In this document: one piece after another, positions 1 to 5,446 of the stretch
Layout of the letters: each line of letters starts with the position of its first letter
How positions within the stretch are numbered: position 1 is the stretch's first letter
Assembly (NCBI GenBank): GCA_902767455.1
Contig: CACXHH010000134.1
Coordinates: forward strand, 1-10,009
Source: an uncultured Eubacteriales bacterium
GTDB taxonomy: Bacteria > Bacillota > Clostridia > Christensenellales > Borkfalkiaceae
Length of the DNA stretch: 10,009 bases
Reading direction: 5' to 3'
Notes under the pieces: model-generated
The model's input: only the letters and a program-made list of their open reading frames with translations
Database searches by the model: none
Told to the model about the DNA's origin: nothing
Program-made: the position numbers and the translations under genes

Positions 1-715
1 CCTGTTTCATAAGGCAGTTTTCTTCGTAGTATTTGTTGATCTTGCCTTCGACCATCTTTTCGAGAATAGCCTGCGGTTTGTTGGCGTGCTTGGGATCGTT
101 CTTGATCTGAGCGATCATGATCTCTTTTTCTTTGTCGAGAACTTCGGCGGGAACGTCTTCGGGGTTTACGAACAGGGGCTTATAAGCCGCTATCTGTAAA
201 GCTACGTCGTGTATGGTTTCGGCGGAAACGCCGTTCGTGCATTCTACGATAACGCCGATCTTTCCGCCCATGTGGATATAGCTGTCGAGAGCCTGGTCGG
301 AAACGTATTTGGCAAATCTTCTGATCTTGATGTTTTCGCCTATCTTCTGGATAGCTTCGGTCGTCTTGTCTGCCATGGCGGCGATAACTTCTTCAACGTC
401 CTTAACGTCGTTGTTGAAAACGTATTCGGCAACTTCTTTGGCAAAAGCGGCGAACATATCGCCCTTGGAAACGAAGTCCGATTCGCAGTTTACTTCGACC
501 AAAACGGCGGTGTTACCTTTAACTTCGGCAAAGCAAACGCCTTCGGAAGCTATTCTGCCCGCTTTTTTAGCGGCGGTAGCCATACCCTTTTCTCTCAAAT
601 AGTCTATTGCCTTTTCCATATCGCCGTCCGTTTCGACGAGCGCTTTCTTGCAATCCATCATACCGCAGCCCGTTTTTTCACGGAGCGTCTTAACGTCAAG
701 TGCTGTAAAGCTCAT
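1..715 (-). CDS. tsf: Elongation factor Ts, C-terminal end cut by window edge
   Basis: EF-Ts is the cytoplasmic guanine-nucleotide exchange factor that releases GDP from EF-Tu so that it can bind GTP again during translation. The 238 visible codons begin MSFTALDVKTLREKTGCGMM, the UBA-like N-terminal domain with the first EF-Ts signature (LREKTGCGMMDCKKAL). The second signature, EVNCESDFVSK, lies near residues 83-93; TDFV in this motif is the segment that contacts EF-Tu in the family. The visible part ends in KINKYYEENCLMKQ, where long EF-Ts proteins enter their last subdomain, so I infer that several dozen residues are missing. The start is ATG at 715-713, with AGGAG at 729-725 nine bases upstream. 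It lies 111 bp after rpsB on the same strand, the classic rpsB-tsf order, and is probably co-transcribed with it. Confidence 0.97.
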   Translation of the reverse strand, partial: MSFTALDVKTLREKTGCGMMDCKKALVETDGDMEKAIDYLREKGMATAAKKAGRIASEGVCFAEVKGNTAVLVEVNCESDFVSKGDMFAAFAKEVAEYVFNNDVKDVEEVIAAMADKTTEAIQKIGENIKIRRFAKYVSDQALDSYIHMGGKIGVIVECTNGVSAETIHDVALQIAAYKPLFVNPEDVPAEVLDKEKEIMIAQIKNDPKHANKPQAILEKMVEGKINKYYEENCLMKQ

Positions 716-724
716 ATATATAAT

Positions 725-729
725 CTCCT
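725..729 (-). promoter_or_regulatory. tsf ribosome binding site
   Basis: AGGAG on the minus strand, nine bases before the tsf ATG. It fixes the start codon of EF-Ts. Confidence 0.8.
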
Positions 730-752
730 ATAATTTTTTAAAAGTCGTTCGC

Positions 753-777
753 GCGGCGCCCTTTAAATACGCGCCGC
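753..777 (-). promoter_or_regulatory. rpsB-tsf intergenic hairpin, possible attenuator
   Basis: The arms GCGGCGC (753-759) and GCGCCGC (771-777) form a perfect 7-bp, all-GC stem around an 11-nt loop, about 50 nt past the rpsB stop. On the minus strand a short T run (CTTTT) comes only after about 8 further bases, so it is not a canonical Rho-independent terminator. Partial attenuation, transcript stabilisation or a processing site between S2 and EF-Ts are possible roles. The structure is seen; the role is inferred. Confidence 0.4.
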
Positions 778-811
778 CGTTAAATGATATCTTTGTGAAA
801 TTACTCAAACG

Positions 812-840
812 AGTATAGCCCGAAAATTATTCGGCGTCAG
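812..840 (-). promoter_or_regulatory. Candidate internal promoter for tsf
   Basis: The minus strand reads CTGACG (840-835), a 17-bp spacer, then TATACT (817-812). These match the -35 consensus at 4 of 6 and the -10 at 5 of 6, with ideal spacing. The -35 lies inside the last codons of rpsB. It could give tsf some transcription independent of rpsB. A 5-bp dyad (TACTC-AAAC-GAGTA, 802-815) overlaps the -10. Chance matches of this quality are not rare, so confidence is low. Confidence 0.3.
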
Positions 841-1645
841 CGGCGGGAGCTTCTTCGTCTTCCGCGGGAGCTGCCTGTTCTTCGGCGTCGGCGGCTGCCT
901 TTTCGGCTTCTGCTTCGGCCTTCTTGGCGGCGGCTTCTTCTCTCATTCTGATAACCGCGTCTTCGCCCTGATTGCCCTGAATAACCGCGTCGGCGATGAT
1001 GGAAGTTATGAGCTTAACGGCTTTGATAGCGTCGTCGTTAGCGGAAATAACGTAATCGATCAGATCGGGGTTGCAGTTGGTATCGGTGATAGCAACTACC
1101 GGGATACCGAGCTTTCTTGCTTCTTTAACGGCTATATCTTCGCAGGAAGGATCTACGACGTACATGATGTCGGGAAGAGTCTTCATCTCTCTGATACCGC
1201 CGAGGTTAGCCTGTAATTTTTCTCTTTCGGCTTTAAGAGCGAGAACTTCTTTCTTGGGAAGAAGATCGAATTCGCCCATTTTTTCCATCTGGTCGAGCTT
1301 GTTGAGCCTTTCAACTCTCGAGCGAATGGTCTTGAAGTTGGTGAGCGTGCCGCCCAGCCAACGGTTGTTGACGTAGAACATGCCGCAGCGTTCGGCTTCC
1401 TGCTGGATAGCTTCCTGAGCCTGACGTTTGGTACCGACGAAGAGAACGGTCTTGCCTTCCTGAACGCTCTGCGCTACGAAATTGTAAGCTTCTTCGATAA
1501 GTTTGATGGTGATCTGCAAGTCGATGATATGAATGTCGTTCCTTGCGCCGAAGATGTATTTCTTCATCTTGGGGTTCCATCTTCTCGTCTGGTGACCGAA
1601 GTGTACGCCGGCTTCGAGAAGCTGCTTCATTGTGGTGATTTCCAT
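827..1645 (-). CDS. rpsB: 30S ribosomal protein S2
   Basis: S2 (272 aa) is a late-assembling protein of the small ribosomal subunit that binds near the head-body junction and is needed for S1 recruitment where S1 exists. The N-terminus MEITTMKQLLEAGVHFGHQ, followed by TRRWNPKMKKYIFGARNDIH, is diagnostic. FVGTKRQAQE and the later block PDIMYVVDPSCEDIAVKEA, then GIPVVAITDTNCNPDLIDY, are the two conserved S2 signature regions. A helical hairpin insert (EKMGEFDLLPKKEVLALKAE) lies between them. The C-terminus, about 35 residues from MREEAAAKKAEAEAEKA on, is a low-complexity Ala/Glu tail of the kind variable among S2 proteins. The ATG at 1645-1643 is chosen because GGAGGT (1657-1652) lies six bases upstream. 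An in-frame ATG at 1732 would add 29 unrelated residues and has no such support. tsf follows after 111 bp. Confidence 0.98.
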   Translation of the reverse strand: MEITTMKQLLEAGVHFGHQTRRWNPKMKKYIFGARNDIHIIDLQITIKLIEEAYNFVAQSVQEGKTVLFVGTKRQAQEAIQQEAERCGMFYVNNRWLGGTLTNFKTIRSRVERLNKLDQMEKMGEFDLLPKKEVLALKAEREKLQANLGGIREMKTLPDIMYVVDPSCEDIAVKEARKLGIPVVAITDTNCNPDLIDYVISANDDAIKAVKLITSIIADAVIQGNQGEDAVIRMREEAAAKKAEAEAEKAAADAEEQAAPAEDEEAPAADAE

Positions 1646-1846
1646 AAAAATACCTCCGTTTAATCCTCCCGAAGCGAACTTTTCAGCGCTGTTTTGACGC
1701 GCCGTCGAAACATTTTCCGCCCGCCGCCGCATAGAGATTTACGGTTTGAAGGTTTGAAAGTTCCGAAAAGGGCTATTACTTGCGCGCATTAAGTTAAAAT
1801 TTACGCGCCACGGAATGCCCAAACGCTTCGGTGTGAATTTTTAACC
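1646..1846 (-). promoter_or_regulatory. Long rpsB 5' leader, candidate S2 autoregulatory RNA
   Basis: The region runs from the predicted start site near 1846 to the rpsB ATG, about 200 nt of untranslated RNA. It can form several local pairings. GUUAAAA near its 5' end pairs with UUUUAAC about 40 nt later, GCGCGU pairs with AUGCGC, and GACG-GCG-CGUC forms a small hairpin around 1689-1710. A second SD-like GGGAGGA at 1671-1665 lies just upstream of the real SD. Ribosomal-protein genes often carry such leaders for feedback by their product (S2 does this in E. coli). I cannot match it to a named RNA family by eye, so the regulatory role is inferred. Confidence 0.4.
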
Positions 1847-1852
1847 TTGATA

Positions 1853-1881
1853 ATTCTATCATATCCGAAATGATTTAGCAA
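1853..1881 (-). promoter_or_regulatory. rpsB promoter (sigma-A type, extended -10)
   Basis: The minus strand reads TTGCTA (1881-1876), 17 bp, then TAGAAT (1858-1853), and the -10 is preceded by TGA (TGn extended -10). The -35 matches 4 of 6 and the -10 matches 5 of 6. The predicted start is near 1846, which leaves the long leader in front of rpsB. Confidence 0.7.
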
Positions 1882-1915
1882 GAATTTTCACGCCTTTTTT
1901 CGGAATAATTATTAT

Positions 1916-1944
1916 TTTAAAATAATTGCGACGTAATTTATAAT
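1916..1944 (+). promoter_or_regulatory. Candidate spoIIE promoter
   Basis: TTTAAA (1916-1921, 4 of 6 to the -35 consensus), a 17-bp spacer and a perfect TATAAT (1939-1944). The start would be near 1951, about 94 nt before the coding region. In Bacillus, spoIIE is driven by sigma-A RNA polymerase with Spo0A~P. I found no good Spo0A box (TGTCGAA) close to this promoter. The 1646-2044 gap otherwise holds only the rpsB leader and promoter and the short repeats at 1957-2006. Confidence 0.5.
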
Positions 1945-1956
1945 ATCGGACAGCCG

Positions 1957-2006
1957 TTTACGACCGAAATAGACCTTTTACGCTCAAAAAAGACCGAATT
2001 TTTACG
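1957..2006 (+). repeat. Interspersed short repeats upstream of spoIIE
   Basis: TTTACG occurs at 1957-1962, 1977-1982 and 2001-2006, and GACCGAA at 1962-1968 and 1992-1998 (30 bp apart). They lie in the presumed spoIIE untranslated leader, downstream of the candidate -10. They may be protein-binding sites or simple compositional repetition; nothing here decides which. Confidence 0.3.
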
Positions 2007-2044
2007 CCGTTCTCTGTTACAGTTAAAGAAAAAAGGTGACCGTT

Positions 2045-4279
2045 TTGAAGAATAAAAGACTGAAATTTGTTTACGCAATACTCAATTTAGCGGCTGAAAC
2101 GCTGTTATTTTTTACGCTTAATCACGAAAAAGCGCCGCTTTCCGTGGGGCTTTTCGCCGCTTTTGCGGCAAGCGGCGGAGAAATTATCACGCTTTCGATC
2201 GCGCTCGTCACGGCTTCGCTAAGATACGGAAACGTATTCATGACGATAAACTCCGCCGTTTGCGTGACCGTCGCCGTTATCGCCGCCTGCTTTTACAAAA
2301 AGCGCGGGCAAAAACCGGGCGTTGAAACGGTGCCGATTCTTTTTGCTTCGCAAGTCGTTTACATAGCGTTTTTCGCCGAAGAAATTTTGTATAAGCTCGT
2401 CTATACGGCGATTATCACGCTGTTTTACTTTATATCAAGCGTGGCGGTATCCACGGCGTTCAATAAAAAATTCAACGCCCGACCGACCGTTTACGAGATA
2501 TTCTGTATCGGCGTGACTTACGCCGTCTGCGGGCTGGGTATTATAGACTTTTTCGGGATAAACGCCTTAAAAAGTGTAGCGGTTTTCGCGCTGTTGTTCG
2601 CCGTAAGGCTGTATAAAAGCCCGTCGGCGCTCGTCGTGGCGTGCTTTGTCGCGCTTCCCTTTTCGGTTTACACGGGCGACGGCGGATACGTCGCCTTATT
2701 TGCGGCGGAGTTTTTCGCCGCATACGTTTTTTCGGCGCAAGCGGGGCTTTTTTCGGCGCTTGCCGCGTGCGCAGTGGAAGCTGTTTTCGCTTTTTTGTTC
2801 GGCTTCTTTGCCGATTACGGTTACGTCGACGCGTTATTCACGGTGATACCTGCGCTTACCGTAGCGGCTATTCCGCAGAAAACTTTCGTTAAAATAGCAA
2901 AAAACGGATATCTCGGCGGCGAAAACGTTTCCCGAAAGACTATCTCTCGGTTTCTCGGTCGATTGAGCGAAAAAATGTACGATTTGAGCGAAGCCTTCAC
3001 CGAGATAGAAGCGTCTTTGAACGTTTTGAGCGAAAAGTCGGAAAAAAGAAAAGCCGCCGTGAAGAAGATAAACAAAACGGCGTGTTCCAACGCGTGCGAC
3101 AAATGTCAATCGAGAAGATTCTGCAATCTCGTCGGGAGCGAGAAAAGCGAAGCGCTTATCGAGCTTGCGATCGCCAAAGGTCGGCTGACGATAGTCGATC
3201 TTCCGAAAGATTTTCTCGACGCGTGCGCCAACCCGAATCCGTTGATTTTTGAAATTAACCGCCTTATAGACGGGTTTTCAGCCGAAATCGACAGGTTATC
3301 GCGAACGGAAGAGATAAACGCGATACTCGCCCTTTGCTCGCACGGAGTAGAAAAGAGATTGAGCGAGATAGGCTACGGGCTTACCCGCTCTGAAAAATAC
3401 GACGATAAACTCGAACGCTCGCTCACGCGCTTTCTCAAAGAACGCGGGATACCTACTTACGGCGTTATCGCCGCGAGCGAAGGAGAGTTTTTCGTAAACG
3501 CGGTCGTCAGGGAAACGCTTTCCGATAAAAAGTTTTGCGATGCGGTCGCCGAACACACTGCCTTTTCCGTGCAGGCTTCGCGCTCGGAAGTCATCGGCGG
3601 CGGGCTTAAATTTATAGAAATAAAAAAATCGCCGCGCTTTTACGCGACGTTCGGCGTTCGTTCGATTACCAAGGACGGCTCGACGAGTTCGGGTGACGTT
3701 CACTCTCTTTTAAAACTCGACGACGACGGTCTGCTCGTCGCCCTTTCGGACGGAATGGGCAGCGGCGACGGCGCTTTGTCGACTTCGACGGCGACCGTAG
3801 GGCTTATCGAAGGGTTACTTAAAGCGGGGATAAAGACGGAAACGGTTCTGCCGCTCGTCAATAAGATAATTTCCGTTTCGACAGAGGACAACTTCGCGGC
3901 TGTCGACATAGGGATAATAAACCTTGCCGACGGCAGTTGCGATTTCATCAAAGTCGGGGCGCCGTACGGGTTTATCCTGTCGCCCGAAGGTATAAGATTT
4001 ATCGAAGGCTCTTCTTTGCCGATAGGGATAATCGACGAACTTCGCCCGACCACCGCGAGCACTGGGCTTACCGGCGGCGACGTCGTCGTAATGCTCTCCG
4101 ACGGTGTGACCGACGCTTTCGGTTCGTCGACCGACTTTATCGAATATTTAAAGACAGCTCCCACCCTTAATCCGCAGACGCTTGCCGACGAAGTCGTCAA
4201 AGAAGCGCTCGCAAGGACGCGCGGCGTTGCCGAGGACGATATGACGTGCCTTTGCGTAAGGATGACCGAAGTTGCCTAA
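2045..4279 (+). CDS. spoIIE: Stage II sporulation protein E (membrane PP2C phosphatase)
   Basis: SpoIIE is the membrane serine phosphatase that dephosphorylates SpoIIAA-P at the polar septum and so frees sigma-F in the forespore; in Bacillus it also binds FtsZ. The protein is 744 aa from the TTG, somewhat shorter than the roughly 827 aa of B. subtilis. About ten hydrophobic segments fill residues 5-275. A cytoplasmic linker with a likely coiled coil (about 305-345) leads to a four-cysteine motif, C347-x3-C351-x2-C354-x5-C360. The PP2C domain fills the last 200 or so residues: LSDGMGSGDG (D569), LSDGVTD (D686, D690) and EDDMTC (D731, D732), the acidic metal-binding motifs of the fold. Start choice: AAGGTG (2033-2038) lies six bases before TTG at 2045, whereas the in-frame GTG at 2036 overlaps that SD. 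The GTG start would add MTV. It stands alone, convergent with the LysR gene. Confidence 0.93.
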   Translation: MKNKRLKFVYAILNLAAETLLFFTLNHEKAPLSVGLFAAFAASGGEIITLSIALVTASLRYGNVFMTINSAVCVTVAVIAACFYKKRGQKPGVETVPILFASQVVYIAFFAEEILYKLVYTAIITLFYFISSVAVSTAFNKKFNARPTVYEIFCIGVTYAVCGLGIIDFFGINALKSVAVFALLFAVRLYKSPSALVVACFVALPFSVYTGDGGYVALFAAEFFAAYVFSAQAGLFSALAACAVEAVFAFLFGFFADYGYVDALFTVIPALTVAAIPQKTFVKIAKNGYLGGENVSRKTISRFLGRLSEKMYDLSEAFTEIEASLNVLSEKSEKRKAAVKKINKTACSNACDKCQSRRFCNLVGSEKSEALIELAIAKGRLTIVDLPKDFLDACANPNPLIFEINRLIDGFSAEIDRLSRTEEINAILALCSHGVEKRLSEIGYGLTRSEKYDDKLERSLTRFLKERGIPTYGVIAASEGEFFVNAVVRETLSDKKFCDAVAEHTAFSVQASRSEVIGGGLKFIEIKKSPRFYATFGVRSITKDGSTSSGDVHSLLKLDDDGLLVALSDGMGSGDGALSTSTATVGLIEGLLKAGIKTETVLPLVNKIISVSTEDNFAAVDIGIINLADGSCDFIKVGAPYGFILSPEGIRFIEGSSLPIGIIDELRPTTASTGLTGGDVVVMLSDGVTDAFGSSTDFIEYLKTAPTLNPQTLADEVVKEALARTRGVAEDDMTCLCVRMTEVA

Positions 4280-4331
4280 AAGCACGAAAAGTCGGGCTAT
4301 AAGTCGTTTATCTTGTTTTTTACTTAAAAAA

Positions 4332-5216
4332 CTATTCCTGCGCGGCGATCATTTTACGCATCTGCCTGATGGTTTTGTTCGCCGAATTTTTAACGTCGGT
4401 CACCATCGTCACGAAGCGCGGCGGGATCTGTTCGACTATATCGACCTTGAAAATCTTACCTTCGGAAATATGTTTTTCAGCCATCTTTTCGGGCACGAGC
4501 GCTATGCCCCAGTTCTGCTCCGCCATAGGAACGAGAAGCGAAGAAGTATCCGTTTCGAGTTCGGGCGTTATCACCACTCCGTGTTTTGCAAACAGTTCTT
4601 CCGCGTGGGCACGGAAGGACATTCCTTCCGATAAAAGAATAAACGGGTATCTTTTCAGCTCGTGAAGGCTTATCTTTTTGCCTTCGAGCGCCCTGAAGCC
4701 GTTTCCCGCCACGAGAATATCTTCAAACCGTTTTATCTCAGTTACCGTCAGAGTGTCGGAGCTTGAAAAGGGCGTGGTGTTGAACACGACGTCGAGTTCG
4801 CCGTCTTTAAGTTCGGAAGTGAGCGTCGACGAAGAGCCCGTCCTTATGCGGAAATGCACGTTCGGGTTTTTCCTTTTGAATTTTTCGAGAAAATCAAACA
4901 CGAAACAATAGAGCGCCGTGACCGTAGAGCCGACGTAGACGGTCGTTTCTTTGAGCTTGACGTACCTTGAAAAGTCCTCGTCGGCGCGCATCAGCTTACT
5001 GCACGATTCGCCCACTCTCTCAAACAGTTCTTCGCCTTCCTTGGTGAGCTTCACGCCGCTTTTATCTCTTATAAACAGCTTACAGTTGAGCTCGTTTTCC
5101 ATATTTGCGATAACTCTGCTGACGGCTGGTTGGCTCGAATACAGCACTTCCGCCGCGCGCGTAATGTTTTTATTGACCGCAACGGCGTAAAATATCTTAT
5201 AATATTCGTAGTTCAT
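4332..5216 (-). CDS. LysR-family transcriptional regulator
   Basis: This is a full-length (294 aa) LysR-type regulator, a cytoplasmic DNA-binding protein that usually works as a tetramer and responds to a small effector. The N-terminal winged helix-turn-helix covers residues 1-60, with the family pattern ITRAAEVLYSSQPAVSRVI (18-36) and a wing around KLFIRDKSGVKLTKEGEEL. The remainder, from about 90, is the periplasmic-binding-protein-like effector domain (TTVYVGSTVTALYCF, then SELKDGELDVVFNT, then WGIALVPEKMA). The ATG at 5216 has GGGAGG-type SD bases immediately upstream (5219-5227). Most LysR regulators face a divergent target gene. This one does not: upstream is the end of fakA behind a terminator, and downstream is convergent spoIIE. 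Its effector and targets cannot be read from the sequence. Its own promoter lies over a dyad-rich repeat, which suggests autoregulation. Confidence 0.95.
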   Translation of the reverse strand: MNYEYYKIFYAVAVNKNITRAAEVLYSSQPAVSRVIANMENELNCKLFIRDKSGVKLTKEGEELFERVGESCSKLMRADEDFSRYVKLKETTVYVGSTVTALYCFVFDFLEKFKRKNPNVHFRIRTGSSSTLTSELKDGELDVVFNTTPFSSSDTLTVTEIKRFEDILVAGNGFRALEGKKISLHELKRYPFILLSEGMSFRAHAEELFAKHGVVITPELETDTSSLLVPMAEQNWGIALVPEKMAEKHISEGKIFKVDIVEQIPPRFVTMVTDVKNSANKTIRQMRKMIAAQE

Positions 5217-5250
5217 AGCTCCCTCCCGACGAAAAAATCAAAGCCGTTTA

Positions 5251-5310
5251 TTTATATCATTTTGTTATAATGCGAAACAATTTATATCATTATAATATAA
5301 TTGAGAAAAA
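5251..5310. repeat. Tandem 30-bp near-repeat with LysR-type dyads
   Basis: Two 30-bp blocks (5251-5280 and 5281-5310) share TTTATATCAT exactly and match at 22 of 30 positions overall. Each holds a dyad: TTATAT-N7-ATATAA in the second block (5282-5300, perfect) and TTATAT-N7-TTATAA in the first (5252-5270, one mismatch). The second includes a T-N11-A core (5285-5297), the LysR-regulator binding format. The blocks cover the LysR-gene -10 and the start site. Autoregulatory operator function is inferred; the extreme A+T content weakens it. Confidence 0.5.
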
Positions 5311-5317
5311 AAGTAAA
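5289..5317 (-). promoter_or_regulatory. Promoter of the LysR-family gene
   Basis: The minus strand reads TTTACT (5317-5312, 4 of 6), a 17-bp spacer and a perfect TATAAT (5294-5289). The predicted start is near 5282, about 65 nt before the ATG. The -10 falls inside the second dyad of the tandem repeat, so a protein bound there would block the promoter. Confidence 0.6.
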
Positions 5318-5390
5318 CGACTTTAATATATTTTTTACGTAAAATTTCATTTAAGCGTTTTCGATCGATAACGTGAACTTACTCCGCGCG

Positions 5391-5427
5391 AAAAAAAACC
5401 TTCGGCTGAAAATCTTCACGCCGAAGG
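5391..5427 (-). terminator. Rho-independent terminator of fakA
   Basis: The minus strand reads CCTTCGGC (5427-5420), then GCCGAAGG (5406-5399), then eight T (5398-5391). Inside the 8-bp stem the loop pairs further (TGAA with TTCA, one bulged base), which leaves a 4-base loop. It begins about 20 nt after the fakA stop and separates fakA from the LysR gene. It is a textbook intrinsic terminator. Confidence 0.93.
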
Positions 5428-5446
5428 GTTTCTTATATTGTCGATA

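Noticed and set aside
209..733. 174-codon plus-strand open frame opposite tsf
   Set aside because: It is the antisense shadow of the well-conserved EF-Ts gene, with no SD and no recognisable domain. Similar long shadows lie opposite rpsB, spoIIE, the LysR gene, fakA and the aminopeptidase gene.
804..814. ACTCGTTTGAG shared (in opposite orientation) between the rpsB-tsf gap and the fakA upstream region at 7206-7216
   Set aside because: An 11-base match between two places in 10 kb is expected by chance, and nothing else around the two copies is alike.
1703..1709. CGTCGAA as a Spo0A box for spoIIE
   Set aside because: It has one mismatch to TGTCGAA, lies more than 300 bp from the spoIIE start and sits within the rpsB leader.
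1646..1732. N-terminal extension of S2 from the in-frame ATG at 1732
   Set aside because: The added 29 residues do not resemble S2, whereas ATG at 1645 has a perfect GGAGGT and gives the family N-terminus. The region is better explained as leader RNA.
4315..4332. GTTTTTT-ACTT-AAAAAAC dyad between spoIIE and the LysR gene as a bidirectional terminator
   Set aside because: The stem is 7 bp but almost wholly A-T, it overlaps the LysR-gene stop codon, and no GC-rich stem precedes a T run in either direction. The convergent pair has no terminator I can support.
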